64,000 nt of DNA from NCBI RefSeq assembly GCF_000717335.1, contig NZ_JNYZ01000025.1, forward strand, positions 67,889-131,888, in the 5' to 3' direction. Shown in pieces: positions 26,978 to 34,529 of this stretch. The translations under genes were made by a program, and so were the position numbers. The stretch comes from Amycolatopsis jejuensis. Its GTDB lineage: Bacteria; Actinomycetota; Actinomycetes; Mycobacteriales; Pseudonocardiaceae. Every line of letters starts with the position of its first letter. Position 1 is the stretch's first letter. The notes beneath the pieces were generated by a model, which searched no databases, had not been told where the DNA came from, and was given only the letters and a program-made list of their open reading frames with translations.

Positions 26978-27499
26978 TCAGGGACCGTCGACGCCGGGGG
27001 TCCAGCTTTCCGGCGCCCCGCTCTCGGTGAGCACCGGCTGCCAGTCCGCGAATCCCTCCGGGGCGGTGTCCTGCCAGGGGAAATGCCCGTCCGGGGTGCC
27101 GACGATCAGCTGCAGGGCCGGGAAATCGCCGTCCGGGTACACGAGGAAGGCCGACCCGAGGTACTCCGGGTAATGGCCTTTCGCGACGCGCTCGAAGACG
27201 ACCGGGGCGCCCTCGAAGAAATCGTCGTAGCGTTTGCCGACCTCGAAGATCTCGCCGTTGGCGGCGCGGTCCACGTACGCGTCGAGCAGGACCGGCGCCA
27301 CCTCGTCCGGCAGTCCGACGACGACCGCCTCCGGCACGTTGTGCAACGCCCACGCGCACGCGGTGAAGCAGTAGCCGGATCCCTTGTCGTCACGGGGAAC
27401 TGCGATGACCGCGTTGCCCCGTTCCTTGGCCTGGGACTCGATCCACGCGATGAGGCGCTGCTCGTCCGCGCTGAGGGCTGAGGTCGTCACGGCGGCCAT
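26978..27499 (-). CDS. DUF4262-like protein
   Basis: 173 aa from ATG 27499. A pattern of GSGYCFTACAWALHNVPEAVVVGLPDEV, FFEGAPVVFERVAKGHYPEYLGSAFLVYP and LQLIVGTPDGHFPWQDTAPEGF matches the DUF4262 proteins (Gly-rich start, Y-x-G-x-A, terminal W/FPW), which have no known function. It lies downstream of yebC on the same strand with palindrome A between them. Confidence 0.65.
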   Translation of the reverse strand: MAAVTTSALSADEQRLIAWIESQAKERGNAVIAVPRDDKGSGYCFTACAWALHNVPEAVVVGLPDEVAPVLLDAYVDRAANGEIFEVGKRYDDFFEGAPVVFERVAKGHYPEYLGSAFLVYPDGDFPALQLIVGTPDGHFPWQDTAPEGFADWQPVLTESGAPESWTPGVDGP

Positions 27500-27595
27500 T
27501 GTGCCGCACCCGGGTCTCGGAGCCCAGCCCCCCTGCCGACGTTTTCCCGGAAGTGCCAAGGATTCCGGCGGCTTCCCTTGCGCCGCCCCGAAAAG

Positions 27596-27646
27596 CCGTG
27601 AAGGGAACCATCAGGGAATCTGATTCCCTGATGGTTCCCTTCACGG
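27596..27646. repeat. Palindromic element A, copy 3 (perfect)
   Basis: 25-bp arms, perfectly complementary, around a single central T: ccgtgaagggaacc...ggttcccttcacgg. It begins 18 bp beyond the yebC stop on the minus strand, where a terminator is expected. It is the least degenerate copy and can serve as the family reference. Confidence 0.9.
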
Positions 27647-27664
27647 ACCACTGCGTGGATTGGC

Positions 27665-28414
27665 TCAGTCCACTGCGGCCATGACCTCGTCGGAAACGTC
27701 GAAGTTGGCGTACACGTTCTGCACGTCGTCGCAGTCCTCGAGCGCGTCGATCAGCTTGAAGACCTTCTTCGCGGCGTCCACGTCGAGCGGCACGCTCACC
27801 GACGGCAGGAAGGTGAGGTCCGCCGACTCGTACTCGAACCCGGCCTCCTGCAGTGCTTTGCGCACCGGCACCAGGTCGCCCGCCTCGGAGACGATCTCGA
27901 AGCTCTCGTCGAGGTCGTTGACCTCCTCGGCACCCGCGTCGAGCACGGCCAGGAGGACGTCGTCCTCCGTGGCGTCGGCCTTCGGCATGAGCACGACGCC
28001 CTTGCGGTTGAACATGTAGGCGACCGAACCCGGGTCGGCGAGGGAACCGTTGTTGCGGGTGAGCGCGGTCCGGACCTCCATCGCGGCACGGTTCTTGTTG
28101 TCGGTGAGGCACTCGATCAGCACCGCGACGCCGTTCGGGCCGTAGCCCTCGTACGTGATGGTCTGCCAGTCGGCGCCGCCGGCTTCCTCACCGGCGCCGC
28201 GCTTGCGCGCGCGCTCGATGTTGTCCTGCGGGACGGAGGTCTTCTTGGCCTTCTGGATGGCGTCGTACAGCGTGGGGTTGCCGTCCGGGTCACCACCGCC
28301 GGTACGGGCGGCCACCTCGATGTTCTTGATCAGCCGCGCGAAGAGCTTGCCCCGCTTGGCGTCGAGGTTCGCCTTCTTGTGCTTCGTCGTGGCCCACTTG
28401 GAGTGGCCGCTCAT
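27665..28414 (-). CDS. yebC: YebC/PmpR-type protein
   Basis: 249 aa, full length. [25 protein letters not shown] is the family N-terminus; [33 protein letters not shown] and FNRKGVV follow. Members act as DNA-binding regulators or, in recent work, as translation factors relieving ribosome stalling at prolines. It follows pdxT on the same strand (60-bp gap). Confidence 0.95.
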   Translation of the reverse strand: MSGHSKWATTKHKKANLDAKRGKLFARLIKNIEVAARTGGGDPDGNPTLYDAIQKAKKTSVPQDNIERARKRGAGEEAGGADWQTITYEGYGPNGVAVLIECLTDNKNRAAMEVRTALTRNNGSLADPGSVAYMFNRKGVVLMPKADATEDDVLLAVLDAGAEEVNDLDESFEIVSEAGDLVPVRKALQEAGFEYESADLTFLPSVSVPLDVDAAKKVFKLIDALEDCDDVQNVYANFDVSDEVMAAVD

Positions 28415-28474
28415 CTTTCCTCCATCTGTTCGCGGGCCGCGTGCCTCCCGGCGCGCGGCCGCCGCAATCCCTGC

Positions 28475-29119
28475 TCAGGCTTCCCGCACGAGCTCGACGA
28501 ACAGCCGGTGCACGCGTTCGTCCCGGGTGATCTCCGGGTGGAACGCCGTGGCCACCACCGCCCCCTGCCGGACGGCGACGATCCTAGCGACCGGCGGCCC
28601 GTCCGGCGGGTCGTCCGGTCCGGCCGGGCCCGGCACGGTGGCCAGCACCTCGACCCCGTCGCCCGCCTTTTCGACCCACGGGGCCCGGATGAACACCGCG
28701 TGCAGCGGCGCGCCGGGCAGCCCGGCGAACGCGAGGTCGGCCTCGAACGAGTCGACCTGCCTGCCGAACGCGTTGCGCCGCACGACCACGTCGAGGCCGC
28801 CGAGCTGCTGCTGGTCCGGACGCCCGTCGAGGACCTCGCGGGCCAGCAGGATCATCCCGGCACACGAGCCGAACGCGGGCATCCCGCCGGCGATCCGCTC
28901 GCGCAGCGGTTCGAGCAGCTCGAACGTTTCGAGCAGCCGCGACATGGTGGTGGACTCCCCGCCGGGCAGCACCAGACCGTCCACTTCGGACAGTTCGGAC
29001 GGGCGGCGCACCGGAACCGCGCGGGCGCCCGCGCTCTCCAGCATCGCGACGTGCTCGCGCACCGCACCCTGCAAGGCGAGCACGCCGACCGCCGGCCGTG
29101 CTCCCGTGACTGTCGCCAC
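28475..29119 (-). CDS. pdxT: Pyridoxal 5'-phosphate synthase glutaminase subunit
   Basis: 214 aa from GTG 29119 (GGGAGG upstream). Class I amidotransferase: [16 protein letters not shown] at the N-terminus, [11 protein letters not shown], nucleophile Cys in [11 protein letters not shown], and the His-x-Glu pair in ATAFHPEIT. It hydrolyses glutamine and channels ammonia to PdxS. Here pdxS is on the other strand, 400 bp away, rather than directly upstream. Confidence 0.93.
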   Translation of the reverse strand: MATVTGARPAVGVLALQGAVREHVAMLESAGARAVPVRRPSELSEVDGLVLPGGESTTMSRLLETFELLEPLRERIAGGMPAFGSCAGMILLAREVLDGRPDQQQLGGLDVVVRRNAFGRQVDSFEADLAFAGLPGAPLHAVFIRAPWVEKAGDGVEVLATVPGPAGPDDPPDGPPVARIVAVRQGAVVATAFHPEITRDERVHRLFVELVREA

Positions 29120-29519
29120 CCGACCTCCCGTGAGACGTTCGCACCAGCTTAGGGGGGCCGCCGCGGGCGCTTCCGGCCAGGTCAGGCGCGCGGCGCGCGG
29201 GCCGCTGCCCACCCGGGCGGCGCTCCGGCGGCCGGACCGCGGCCGGCGTGAAGTGGACTGCTGAAATCTTCTGCCAGTGGACACCTCGAAGGTGATCTCC
29301 GCCGACGCGGGGACCGCCGGTGCTGTCCGGCTCGTCCCCGCTGCCGATGGTACGCCGGGACAGAAGGCCCAGGTCAACGCTTCATGCCGGAACAGTGGCC
29401 CGGCGAACACCAGGTAAAGTGGCCTTCCGAAATTGCCCGGTAATGGCCTGCCTCAGCGGTCCACCGGAAGCCTACGCTGAGGAGGCAGAAGTCCGCACCC
29501 CCCGAGAAAGGCCCGCAAG
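29120..29519. promoter_or_regulatory. Divergent pdxT / pdxS promoter region (400 bp, no gene)
   Basis: No credible ORF. It contains two agtggac direct repeats 24 bp apart (29252-29258 and 29276-29282) and a second pair of related boxes (ggtaaagtggcc near 29413, ggtaatggcc near 29439) closer to pdxS. Spaced direct repeats of this sort could bind a MocR/PdxR-type regulator, but no such gene is in view. Confidence 0.4.
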
Positions 29520-30431
29520 GTGTCGCAGCAAGACAGCACCGAACCCCAGTCCGTCACCGGCACCGCCAAGGTCAAGCGCGGCATGGCGGAGATGCTCAAG
29601 GGCGGCGTGATCATGGACGTGGTCACCGCCGAGCAGGCGAAGATCGCCGAGGACGCCGGCGCGGTCGCGGTGATGGCGCTCGAGCGCGTCCCCGCCGACA
29701 TCCGTGCGCAGGGCGGCGTCGCCCGGATGAGCGACCCGGACCTGATCGACGGCATCATCGAGACGGTCTCGATCCCGGTCATGGCGAAGGCCCGCATCGG
29801 GCACTTCGTCGAGGCACAGGTGCTGCAGTCGCTCGGCGTCGACTACATCGACGAGTCCGAGGTGCTCACCCCGGCCGACTACGCGAACCACATCGACAAG
29901 TGGGCGTTCACCGTGCCGTTCGTGTGCGGCGCGACCAACCTCGGCGAGGCACTGCGCCGGATCACCGAGGGCGCGGCGATGATCCGCTCGAAGGGCGAGG
30001 CGGGCACCGGCGACGTCTCCAACGCGACCACCCACATGCGCAAGATCCGCGGCGAGATCCGCCGCCTGCAGTCCCTGCCGGAGGACGAGCTGTTCGTCGC
30101 CGCGAAGGAGCTGCAGGCGCCGTACGAGCTGGTCCGCGAGGTCGCGGAGGCGGGCAAGCTGCCGGTGGTCCTCTTCACCGCAGGCGGCATCGCGACCCCG
30201 GCCGACGCGGCGATGATGATGCAGCTGGGCGCCGAGGGCGTGTTCGTGGGCTCGGGCATCTTCAAGTCGGGCAACCCGGCCCAGCGCGCGGAAGCAATCG
30301 TGAAGGCCACGACGTTCCACGACGACCCCGACGTGCTGGCGAAGGTGTCGCGCGGCCTCGGGGAAGCCATGGTGGGGATCAACGTCGAGGAACTGCCGGA
30401 ACCGCACCGCTTGGCCGAGCGCGGCTGGTAG
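29520..30431 (+). CDS. pdxS: Pyridoxal 5'-phosphate synthase lyase subunit
   Basis: 303 aa from GTG 29520. Near-invariant (beta/alpha)8 barrel: [22 protein letters not shown], the Schiff-base lysines in [17 protein letters not shown] and the motif [16 protein letters not shown] all present. It builds PLP from ribose 5-phosphate, glyceraldehyde 3-phosphate and ammonia from PdxT. It is monocistronic, with its own terminator. Confidence 0.97.
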   Translation: MSQQDSTEPQSVTGTAKVKRGMAEMLKGGVIMDVVTAEQAKIAEDAGAVAVMALERVPADIRAQGGVARMSDPDLIDGIIETVSIPVMAKARIGHFVEAQVLQSLGVDYIDESEVLTPADYANHIDKWAFTVPFVCGATNLGEALRRITEGAAMIRSKGEAGTGDVSNATTHMRKIRGEIRRLQSLPEDELFVAAKELQAPYELVREVAEAGKLPVVLFTAGGIATPADAAMMMQLGAEGVFVGSGIFKSGNPAQRAEAIVKATTFHDDPDVLAKVSRGLGEAMVGINVEELPEPHRLAERGW

Positions 30432-30446
30432 GTCAGTGGCTCGAGG

Positions 30447-30478
30447 GTGCCCCGTGGACTTCACTGTCCACGGGGCAC
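30447..30478 (+). terminator. pdxS terminator
   Basis: Perfect 13-bp arms gtgccccgtggac and gtccacggggcac around the loop ttcact, starting 15 bp after the pdxS stop and followed by a short TT and then a T-rich stretch. Confidence 0.85.
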
Positions 30479-30485
30479 TTCAGGT

Positions 30486-31055
30486 TTATCGGTGGGTGGT
30501 GCGGATCAGTCCGGAGGCAACTGGTGTGCGGACGTGCCGATGCGCGCCGGCCGGGAACGCCGGAGGCTCGGCTGGGACGTCGAGCAATACGTAGCCGCAT
30601 TTCTCCGCCACCCGGCAGGATGCCTGGTTGTCCTCGGCGTGGAGCAGGTCAAGCAGGGTGAGGGAAACCAGGTCCTGGCCGCCGAGCGCCCACTGGGTGG
30701 CAGTTTCCAGTGCTCGTGCGGCAATTCCCCGGCCCCGAGCCTGCACTGCAGTCCAGTAGCCGACCTCCGCCACTCCATTCGAACCACACTTCACCACTAC
30801 GTGCCCGATCGGCCGGTTGCCCTCGGTGCCCGTCAGCACGGCGAAGCTGAAGCGTCTTTTCTCAGCCCAACCGGCATCCTGCTCGTCGAGCCATTGCCGC
30901 GCCGCCCCCTCGTCCGCGAGCCATCGGGTCAAGTATCGGCGCAGCACCGGGTCTCGATGTGCGGTCACCAGCGCCGAAAGGTCGTCGGATCGCCACGGGC
31001 GAAGCCGTAACGCGGACTCCGGCCCAGTAGGTGGCGCAACCAGCGTGATCGTCAT
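30486..31055 (-). CDS. GNAT-family N-acetyltransferase, RimJ/RimL type
   Basis: 189 aa. Acetyl-CoA binding loop QARGRGIAARAL (about residues 115-126), preceded by GVAEVGYWT and followed by LLDLLHAEDNQASCRVAEKCGY, the classic RimJ/L arrangement. The acceptor could be a protein N-terminus or a small molecule. It ends just beyond the pdxS terminator (convergent). Confidence 0.85.
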   Translation of the reverse strand: MTITLVAPPTGPESALRLRPWRSDDLSALVTAHRDPVLRRYLTRWLADEGAARQWLDEQDAGWAEKRRFSFAVLTGTEGNRPIGHVVVKCGSNGVAEVGYWTAVQARGRGIAARALETATQWALGGQDLVSLTLLDLLHAEDNQASCRVAEKCGYVLLDVPAEPPAFPAGAHRHVRTPVASGLIRTTHR

Positions 31056-31097
31056 TTCCGACGATTATCCGTGAGCGTTGCCAGGCATGATGGCCCC

Positions 31098-31514
31098 ATG
31101 GCCGACGAAGTTCCGACCCAGACCGTGTACCCCAATCTGAAATACCGTGACCCCAAGGCCGCCATTGCTTTTCTCACCGGCGCATTCGGTTTCAGCACGC
31201 ATTTCGTCGTGGAGACCGCGGACGGAACCGTCGAGCATGCCCAGCTGCGCGTCGGCACGCAGCTGATCTTTCTCGGCCGGGAACAGCCGGACGACCGCTA
31301 TGGCATGCACTCCCCTCTCGCGCTGGCGGGCACCAGCGCCGCCTTCTGCGTATGGGTTCCCGACGATTCACTCGACGAGCACGAGCGGCGGGCCAAGGAT
31401 CACGGGGCGCGGATTCTCAGCCCCGTCCACGGATCGCTCGCCGGGGTCCGCGAGTATTCCTGCGCCGACCCGGAAAACCACGTCTGGACGTTCAGCAGCT
31501 ACTCGGGCGAGTAA
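31098..31514 (+). CDS. VOC-family (glyoxalase/bleomycin-resistance-like) protein
   Basis: 138 aa from ATG 31098; an earlier in-frame start would overlap the promoter. Paired beta-alpha-beta-beta-beta modules: TVYPNLKYRDPKAAIAFLTGAFGF then AFCVWVPDDSLDEHERRAKDHGARI ending in YSCADPENHVWTF. Metal ligands are uncertain; it resembles the PhnB/VOC proteins of unknown substrate. Confidence 0.8.
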   Translation: MADEVPTQTVYPNLKYRDPKAAIAFLTGAFGFSTHFVVETADGTVEHAQLRVGTQLIFLGREQPDDRYGMHSPLALAGTSAAFCVWVPDDSLDEHERRAKDHGARILSPVHGSLAGVREYSCADPENHVWTFSSYSGE

Positions 31515-31518
31515 CCGG

Positions 31519-32097
31519 TCAGGTGTACTCCGAGATCTCCACTCCGAACGTCCCGGATTCCAGGGCCTCGAAGATGTGCCGGACATCGCCGGGGTACGAG
31601 ATGTAGTCACCGGGCAGGAGTTCCACCGGGTCGTCCGCCACCCCGACCCGGGCGCGTCCGGCGCAGATCACGATGTGCTCCACCACGCCGTTCATGTGCG
31701 GATCCGACCGCCGCGGGGTGCCCGGCTCCGCGCGGATCACGTACATGTCCCGGCGGGCCGACGGCGGACACGCCGACAGCAGGGTGCACGCGTAGTCGGC
31801 GTGTTCGGCGAACACGGTCGGCCCCTTGCCTGCCCGGATCACCCGCACCTGTGGCCGGTCCGGCTCCACGAGGCGGGAAAACGGCACGTCGAGCGCGACG
31901 CCGAGGGCCCAGAGGGTCTCCACGCTCGGGTTGCCGGACCCCGATTCCAGCTGGGACAGCGTGGATTTCGCCAGCCCGGCCCGGCGCGCGACCTCGGTGA
32001 GCGACAGCCCGGCGCGGGTTCGTTCGCGGCGAAGGGACTTCGCGATGATGTCCAGCGGCGCGCCCGTGGTCTCGTGCGGCATGCGTGTTCGCTCCAT
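31519..32097 (-). CDS. XRE-family regulator with C-terminal cupin
   Basis: 192 aa from ATG 32097 (another ATG at 32082 is possible). The HTH (LRRERTRAGLSLTEVARRAG, then AKSTLSQLESGSGNPSVETLW) is at residues ~20-75. A cupin sensor follows (HMNGVVEHIVICAGRARVGV, LLPGDYISYPGDVRHIF). The gene is divergent from azlCD with gaacac/gtgttc dyads in the gap, which is the usual arrangement for an amino-acid-exporter regulator. Confidence 0.87.
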   Translation of the reverse strand: MERTRMPHETTGAPLDIIAKSLRRERTRAGLSLTEVARRAGLAKSTLSQLESGSGNPSVETLWALGVALDVPFSRLVEPDRPQVRVIRAGKGPTVFAEHADYACTLLSACPPSARRDMYVIRAEPGTPRRSDPHMNGVVEHIVICAGRARVGVADDPVELLPGDYISYPGDVRHIFEALESGTFGVEISEYT

Positions 32098-32119
32098 CAG
32101 TCTGCCCGTTCGCCTTGAC

Positions 32120-32139
32120 GAACACCCGGTCTTGTGTTC
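32120..32139. promoter_or_regulatory. Operator candidate between XRE-cupin gene and azlC
   Basis: Inverted repeat gaacac(8 nt)gtgttc. It is accompanied by a second dyad gttcg..cgaac overlapping its left side (32109-32121) and another gttcg/cgaac spacing at 32157-32171 inside azlC. Clustering at the divergent start suggests autoregulation and control of azlCD. Confidence 0.5.
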
Positions 32140-32152
32140 AGCATAGAGCACT

Positions 32153-32848
32153 ATGCGTTCGATCTGGCGAACACTCGACCGCGGCCTCGCCCGCGACATC
32201 GGGCTCGTGTGCCTGGCCGACGCCCTGGTGGGCGTCTCGTACGGCGCCATCGCGGTGAGCTCCGGCTTCCCGCTGTGGGCGCCGATGCTGCTGTCCCTGC
32301 TGGTTTTCGCGGGCGCGTCGCAGTTCATGTTCGTCGGCATCGTGGCCGCGGGCGGCAACCCGCTGGCCGCGGTCGCCGCCGGGCTGCTGGTGAACGCGCG
32401 GCACGTGCCGTTCGGCTTCGCGGTGGGCGACGTGTTCGGCCGCGGCCTGCTCGGCAAGCTCGCCGGAAGCCACCTGATGATCGACGAATCAGTGGCATTC
32501 GCCCTGGCCCAGCGCGACGCCGACCGGCGACGGGCGGCGTACTGGGTGTGCGGCGTGGGGCTCTTCGTGTGCTGGAACGCCGGGGTGCTGGCGGGCGCGT
32601 TCGCGGGGACGGCGATCAGCGACACCGACGCGTTCGGCCTGGACGCCGCCTTCCCGGCGGTGCTGCTGGCCCTGGTACTGCCGTCGCTGCGAGACCGCGC
32701 TTCACGGCTGCCGGTGCTGCTCGGCGTCGTGGTCGCCCTCGCCGCGACGCCCGTGCTTCCGGCTGGCCTTCCGGTGCTGCTGGCGCTGGTCGGGGTGGTC
32801 GCGGGCGCCGCGGCGAAGGAGCCGAAGACGCTGGAAGGAGCCCGCTGA
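32153..32848 (+). CDS. azlC: Branched-chain amino acid exporter, large subunit
   Basis: 231 aa. AzlC hallmarks: DALVGVSYGAIAVSSGFPLWAPMLLSLLVFAGASQFMFVG, LLVNARHVPFGFAVG and HLMIDESVAFAL split over residues 20-120, with about seven TM segments overall. It works with AzlD to export branched-chain or related amino acids. The last base is shared with the azlD ATG (TGATG). Confidence 0.92.
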   Translation: MRSIWRTLDRGLARDIGLVCLADALVGVSYGAIAVSSGFPLWAPMLLSLLVFAGASQFMFVGIVAAGGNPLAAVAAGLLVNARHVPFGFAVGDVFGRGLLGKLAGSHLMIDESVAFALAQRDADRRRAAYWVCGVGLFVCWNAGVLAGAFAGTAISDTDAFGLDAAFPAVLLALVLPSLRDRASRLPVLLGVVVALAATPVLPAGLPVLLALVGVVAGAAAKEPKTLEGAR

Positions 32849-33168
32849 TGGACACCGCAGAACTGATGATCGCGACGCTGGTCCTCGCGGCGGGCACATT
32901 CGCATTCCGCTTCGCCGGGCCAGTGCTGCGCACCCGGGTACGACTGTCACCCCGCGCGGAGCGGCTGATGAAGCTCGCCGCAGTGGTCCTGCTGGCAGCG
33001 CTGGTCGCGACGAGCGCCCTCACGAAAGGGCACGACTTCGCCGGGTTCGCCCGCCCAGCGGGGGTGCTCGTCGGTGGGGTACTGGCGTGGCGGAAGGCGC
33101 CGTTCGTGCTCGTCGTGGTCGCTGCCGCAGCCACCGCCGCGCTCCTGCGCCTGGCCGGCGTCCCCTGA
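32848..33168 (+). CDS. azlD: Branched-chain amino acid exporter, small subunit
   Basis: 106 aa, four TM segments (LMIATLVLAAGTFAFRFAGP; LMKLAAVVLLAALVATSAL; AGVLVGGVLAWRKAPFVLVVVAAAATAALL). Start overlaps the azlC stop. Its last ~200 bp are duplicated immediately downstream. Confidence 0.9.
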   Translation: MDTAELMIATLVLAAGTFAFRFAGPVLRTRVRLSPRAERLMKLAAVVLLAALVATSALTKGHDFAGFARPAGVLVGGVLAWRKAPFVLVVVAAAATAALLRLAGVP

Positions 33169-33189
33169 CCCCGAATCGCCGCGGCCCAC

Positions 33190-33388
33190 CCGCGCACCGC
33201 GGCTGACGAAGCTCGCCACCGCGGTCCTCCTGGGAGCGCCGGTCACGACGAGCACCCTCACGGAAGGCCACGAATTCGCCGGGTTCGCCCGCCCAGCAGG
33301 AGTGCTCGTCGGCGAAGTGCTGTCGCGCCGGAAAGCATCGTTCGTGCAGGCGACCGCCGCGCTCCTGCGCCTGGCCGGAGTGCCTTAA
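33190..33388 (+). pseudogene. Partial tandem copy of azlD (C-terminal half)
   Basis: The stretch encodes RLTKLATAVLLGAPVTTSTL, FAGFARPAGVLVGEVLSRRK and TAALLRLAGVP, a diverged repeat of azlD residues ~39-106. Bases are offset 238 bp from the parent up to about 33336, then 220 bp after an 18-bp in-frame deletion. It lacks the first helix and any start codon of its own, and sits in the +1 frame relative to azlD. Its TAA overlaps the stop of the convergent ArsR-like gene. Confidence 0.85.
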
Positions 33389-34323
33389 CCCTGATCACCA
33401 CGCACAAGAGCATCCGCCACGACGGTCCGCGCATGTACCCCATCCGCGGCGGTCGTCACCAGACCAGCCGTCCGGAGCAAATCCAAATGCTTCGCCACCA
33501 CCGCGGGTTTCAGACCGGCCCGACGGGCTAGCTGGGCGGAATCCGCGGGCGTCGCCAGCGCGGTCAGCAGGGTGCTCCGGCTGCGGCCCAGCACGGCGCG
33601 CAACGCGGGTGACGGCGCCGCTCCCCCGGTTTCCCACAGGCCCGCGATCCCTCGCGCCGGGTAGCGCAGCACCGGTTGCCATCCGGCGTGCGTGCGGGTC
33701 ACCACTCGCGGCCAGACGAACACCGACGGCGCCATCACCAGCCCTCGGCCGTGTGCACCGGCGGCGACCGCGAGCCGCTGCTGGGCCGCCGTGATCCCGC
33801 GGACTGCCGGTTCCAGGTCGCGGAACAGCTCGTCCCCCTCGGCCAGCTGGCGGGCGCGATGCAGGACGTCGCCCTCCAGCAGGGCGCGCATGCGGGGCCA
33901 GGCCGGGGCCAGCGCGACCGTCCAGTAGCGCTCCATCAGCTCGGCCAGCCGGTCGAGCCCGCCTTCCGGGTCGCGGTGCAGCCTCGCCAGCGCCGACGGG
34001 TGCGGCGGGTCCATCGCCGCCAGCTCGCGGCGCACCGTGCGCGGGGGTACGTCCCGCAGGTCGGCGAGCTCGTCGGCCAGCTGCGGGGCCGGCGAACCGG
34101 GCGCCGGGGTGAGGAAACCCGGGACCGACCGGCCCGCCACCAGGTCGGCCAGCGGCCCGAAGTCGACCCGCGACTCCGCCAGTGCCCGCGATGCCTCCGT
34201 GACCCACGGCAGGTGCAGCGCGTGCTCGCCGGGCCGCACCAGTACCCGCACGCTCGCCACGATTTCCCACAGCGGCGAGAACCCGAACCGGGTGCGGCCG
34301 GGCTCGCCTGCCGGATCGGCCAC
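33385..34323 (-). CDS. ArsR-like winged-helix transcriptional regulator
   Basis: 312 aa from GTG 34323 (GGAGGAGG upstream); a longer open frame was rejected. The long N-terminal part (FGFSPLWEIVASVRVLVRPGEHALHLPW...) is the DUF5937-like region common in large actinobacterial ArsR proteins. The C-terminus holds the HTH (LLTALATPADSAQLARRAGLKPAVVAKHLDLLRTAGLV). No CxC metal site is visible, so metal sensing is unlikely. Confidence 0.8.
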   Translation of the reverse strand: MADPAGEPGRTRFGFSPLWEIVASVRVLVRPGEHALHLPWVTEASRALAESRVDFGPLADLVAGRSVPGFLTPAPGSPAPQLADELADLRDVPPRTVRRELAAMDPPHPSALARLHRDPEGGLDRLAELMERYWTVALAPAWPRMRALLEGDVLHRARQLAEGDELFRDLEPAVRGITAAQQRLAVAAGAHGRGLVMAPSVFVWPRVVTRTHAGWQPVLRYPARGIAGLWETGGAAPSPALRAVLGRSRSTLLTALATPADSAQLARRAGLKPAVVAKHLDLLRTAGLVTTAADGVHARTVVADALVRGDQG

Positions 34324-34529
34324 GACCCACCTCCTCCGCCGGATCCGCGTGATCCTACGAGAATCCCGTGTGGACAGTCGGCCGGGGTCCAGTGTCCACA
34401 GTGGAACGGACGGCCCGCGGCGGGCGTGGCGAACGGCTGGTCCGGCCCGGCTCACCTTGCTTCCCGGCGGGTCGCGGGTGTGTGATCGGGGACACAGGTG
34501 TTCCACCCGCCGTCGCCGAGGAGGCCGCC

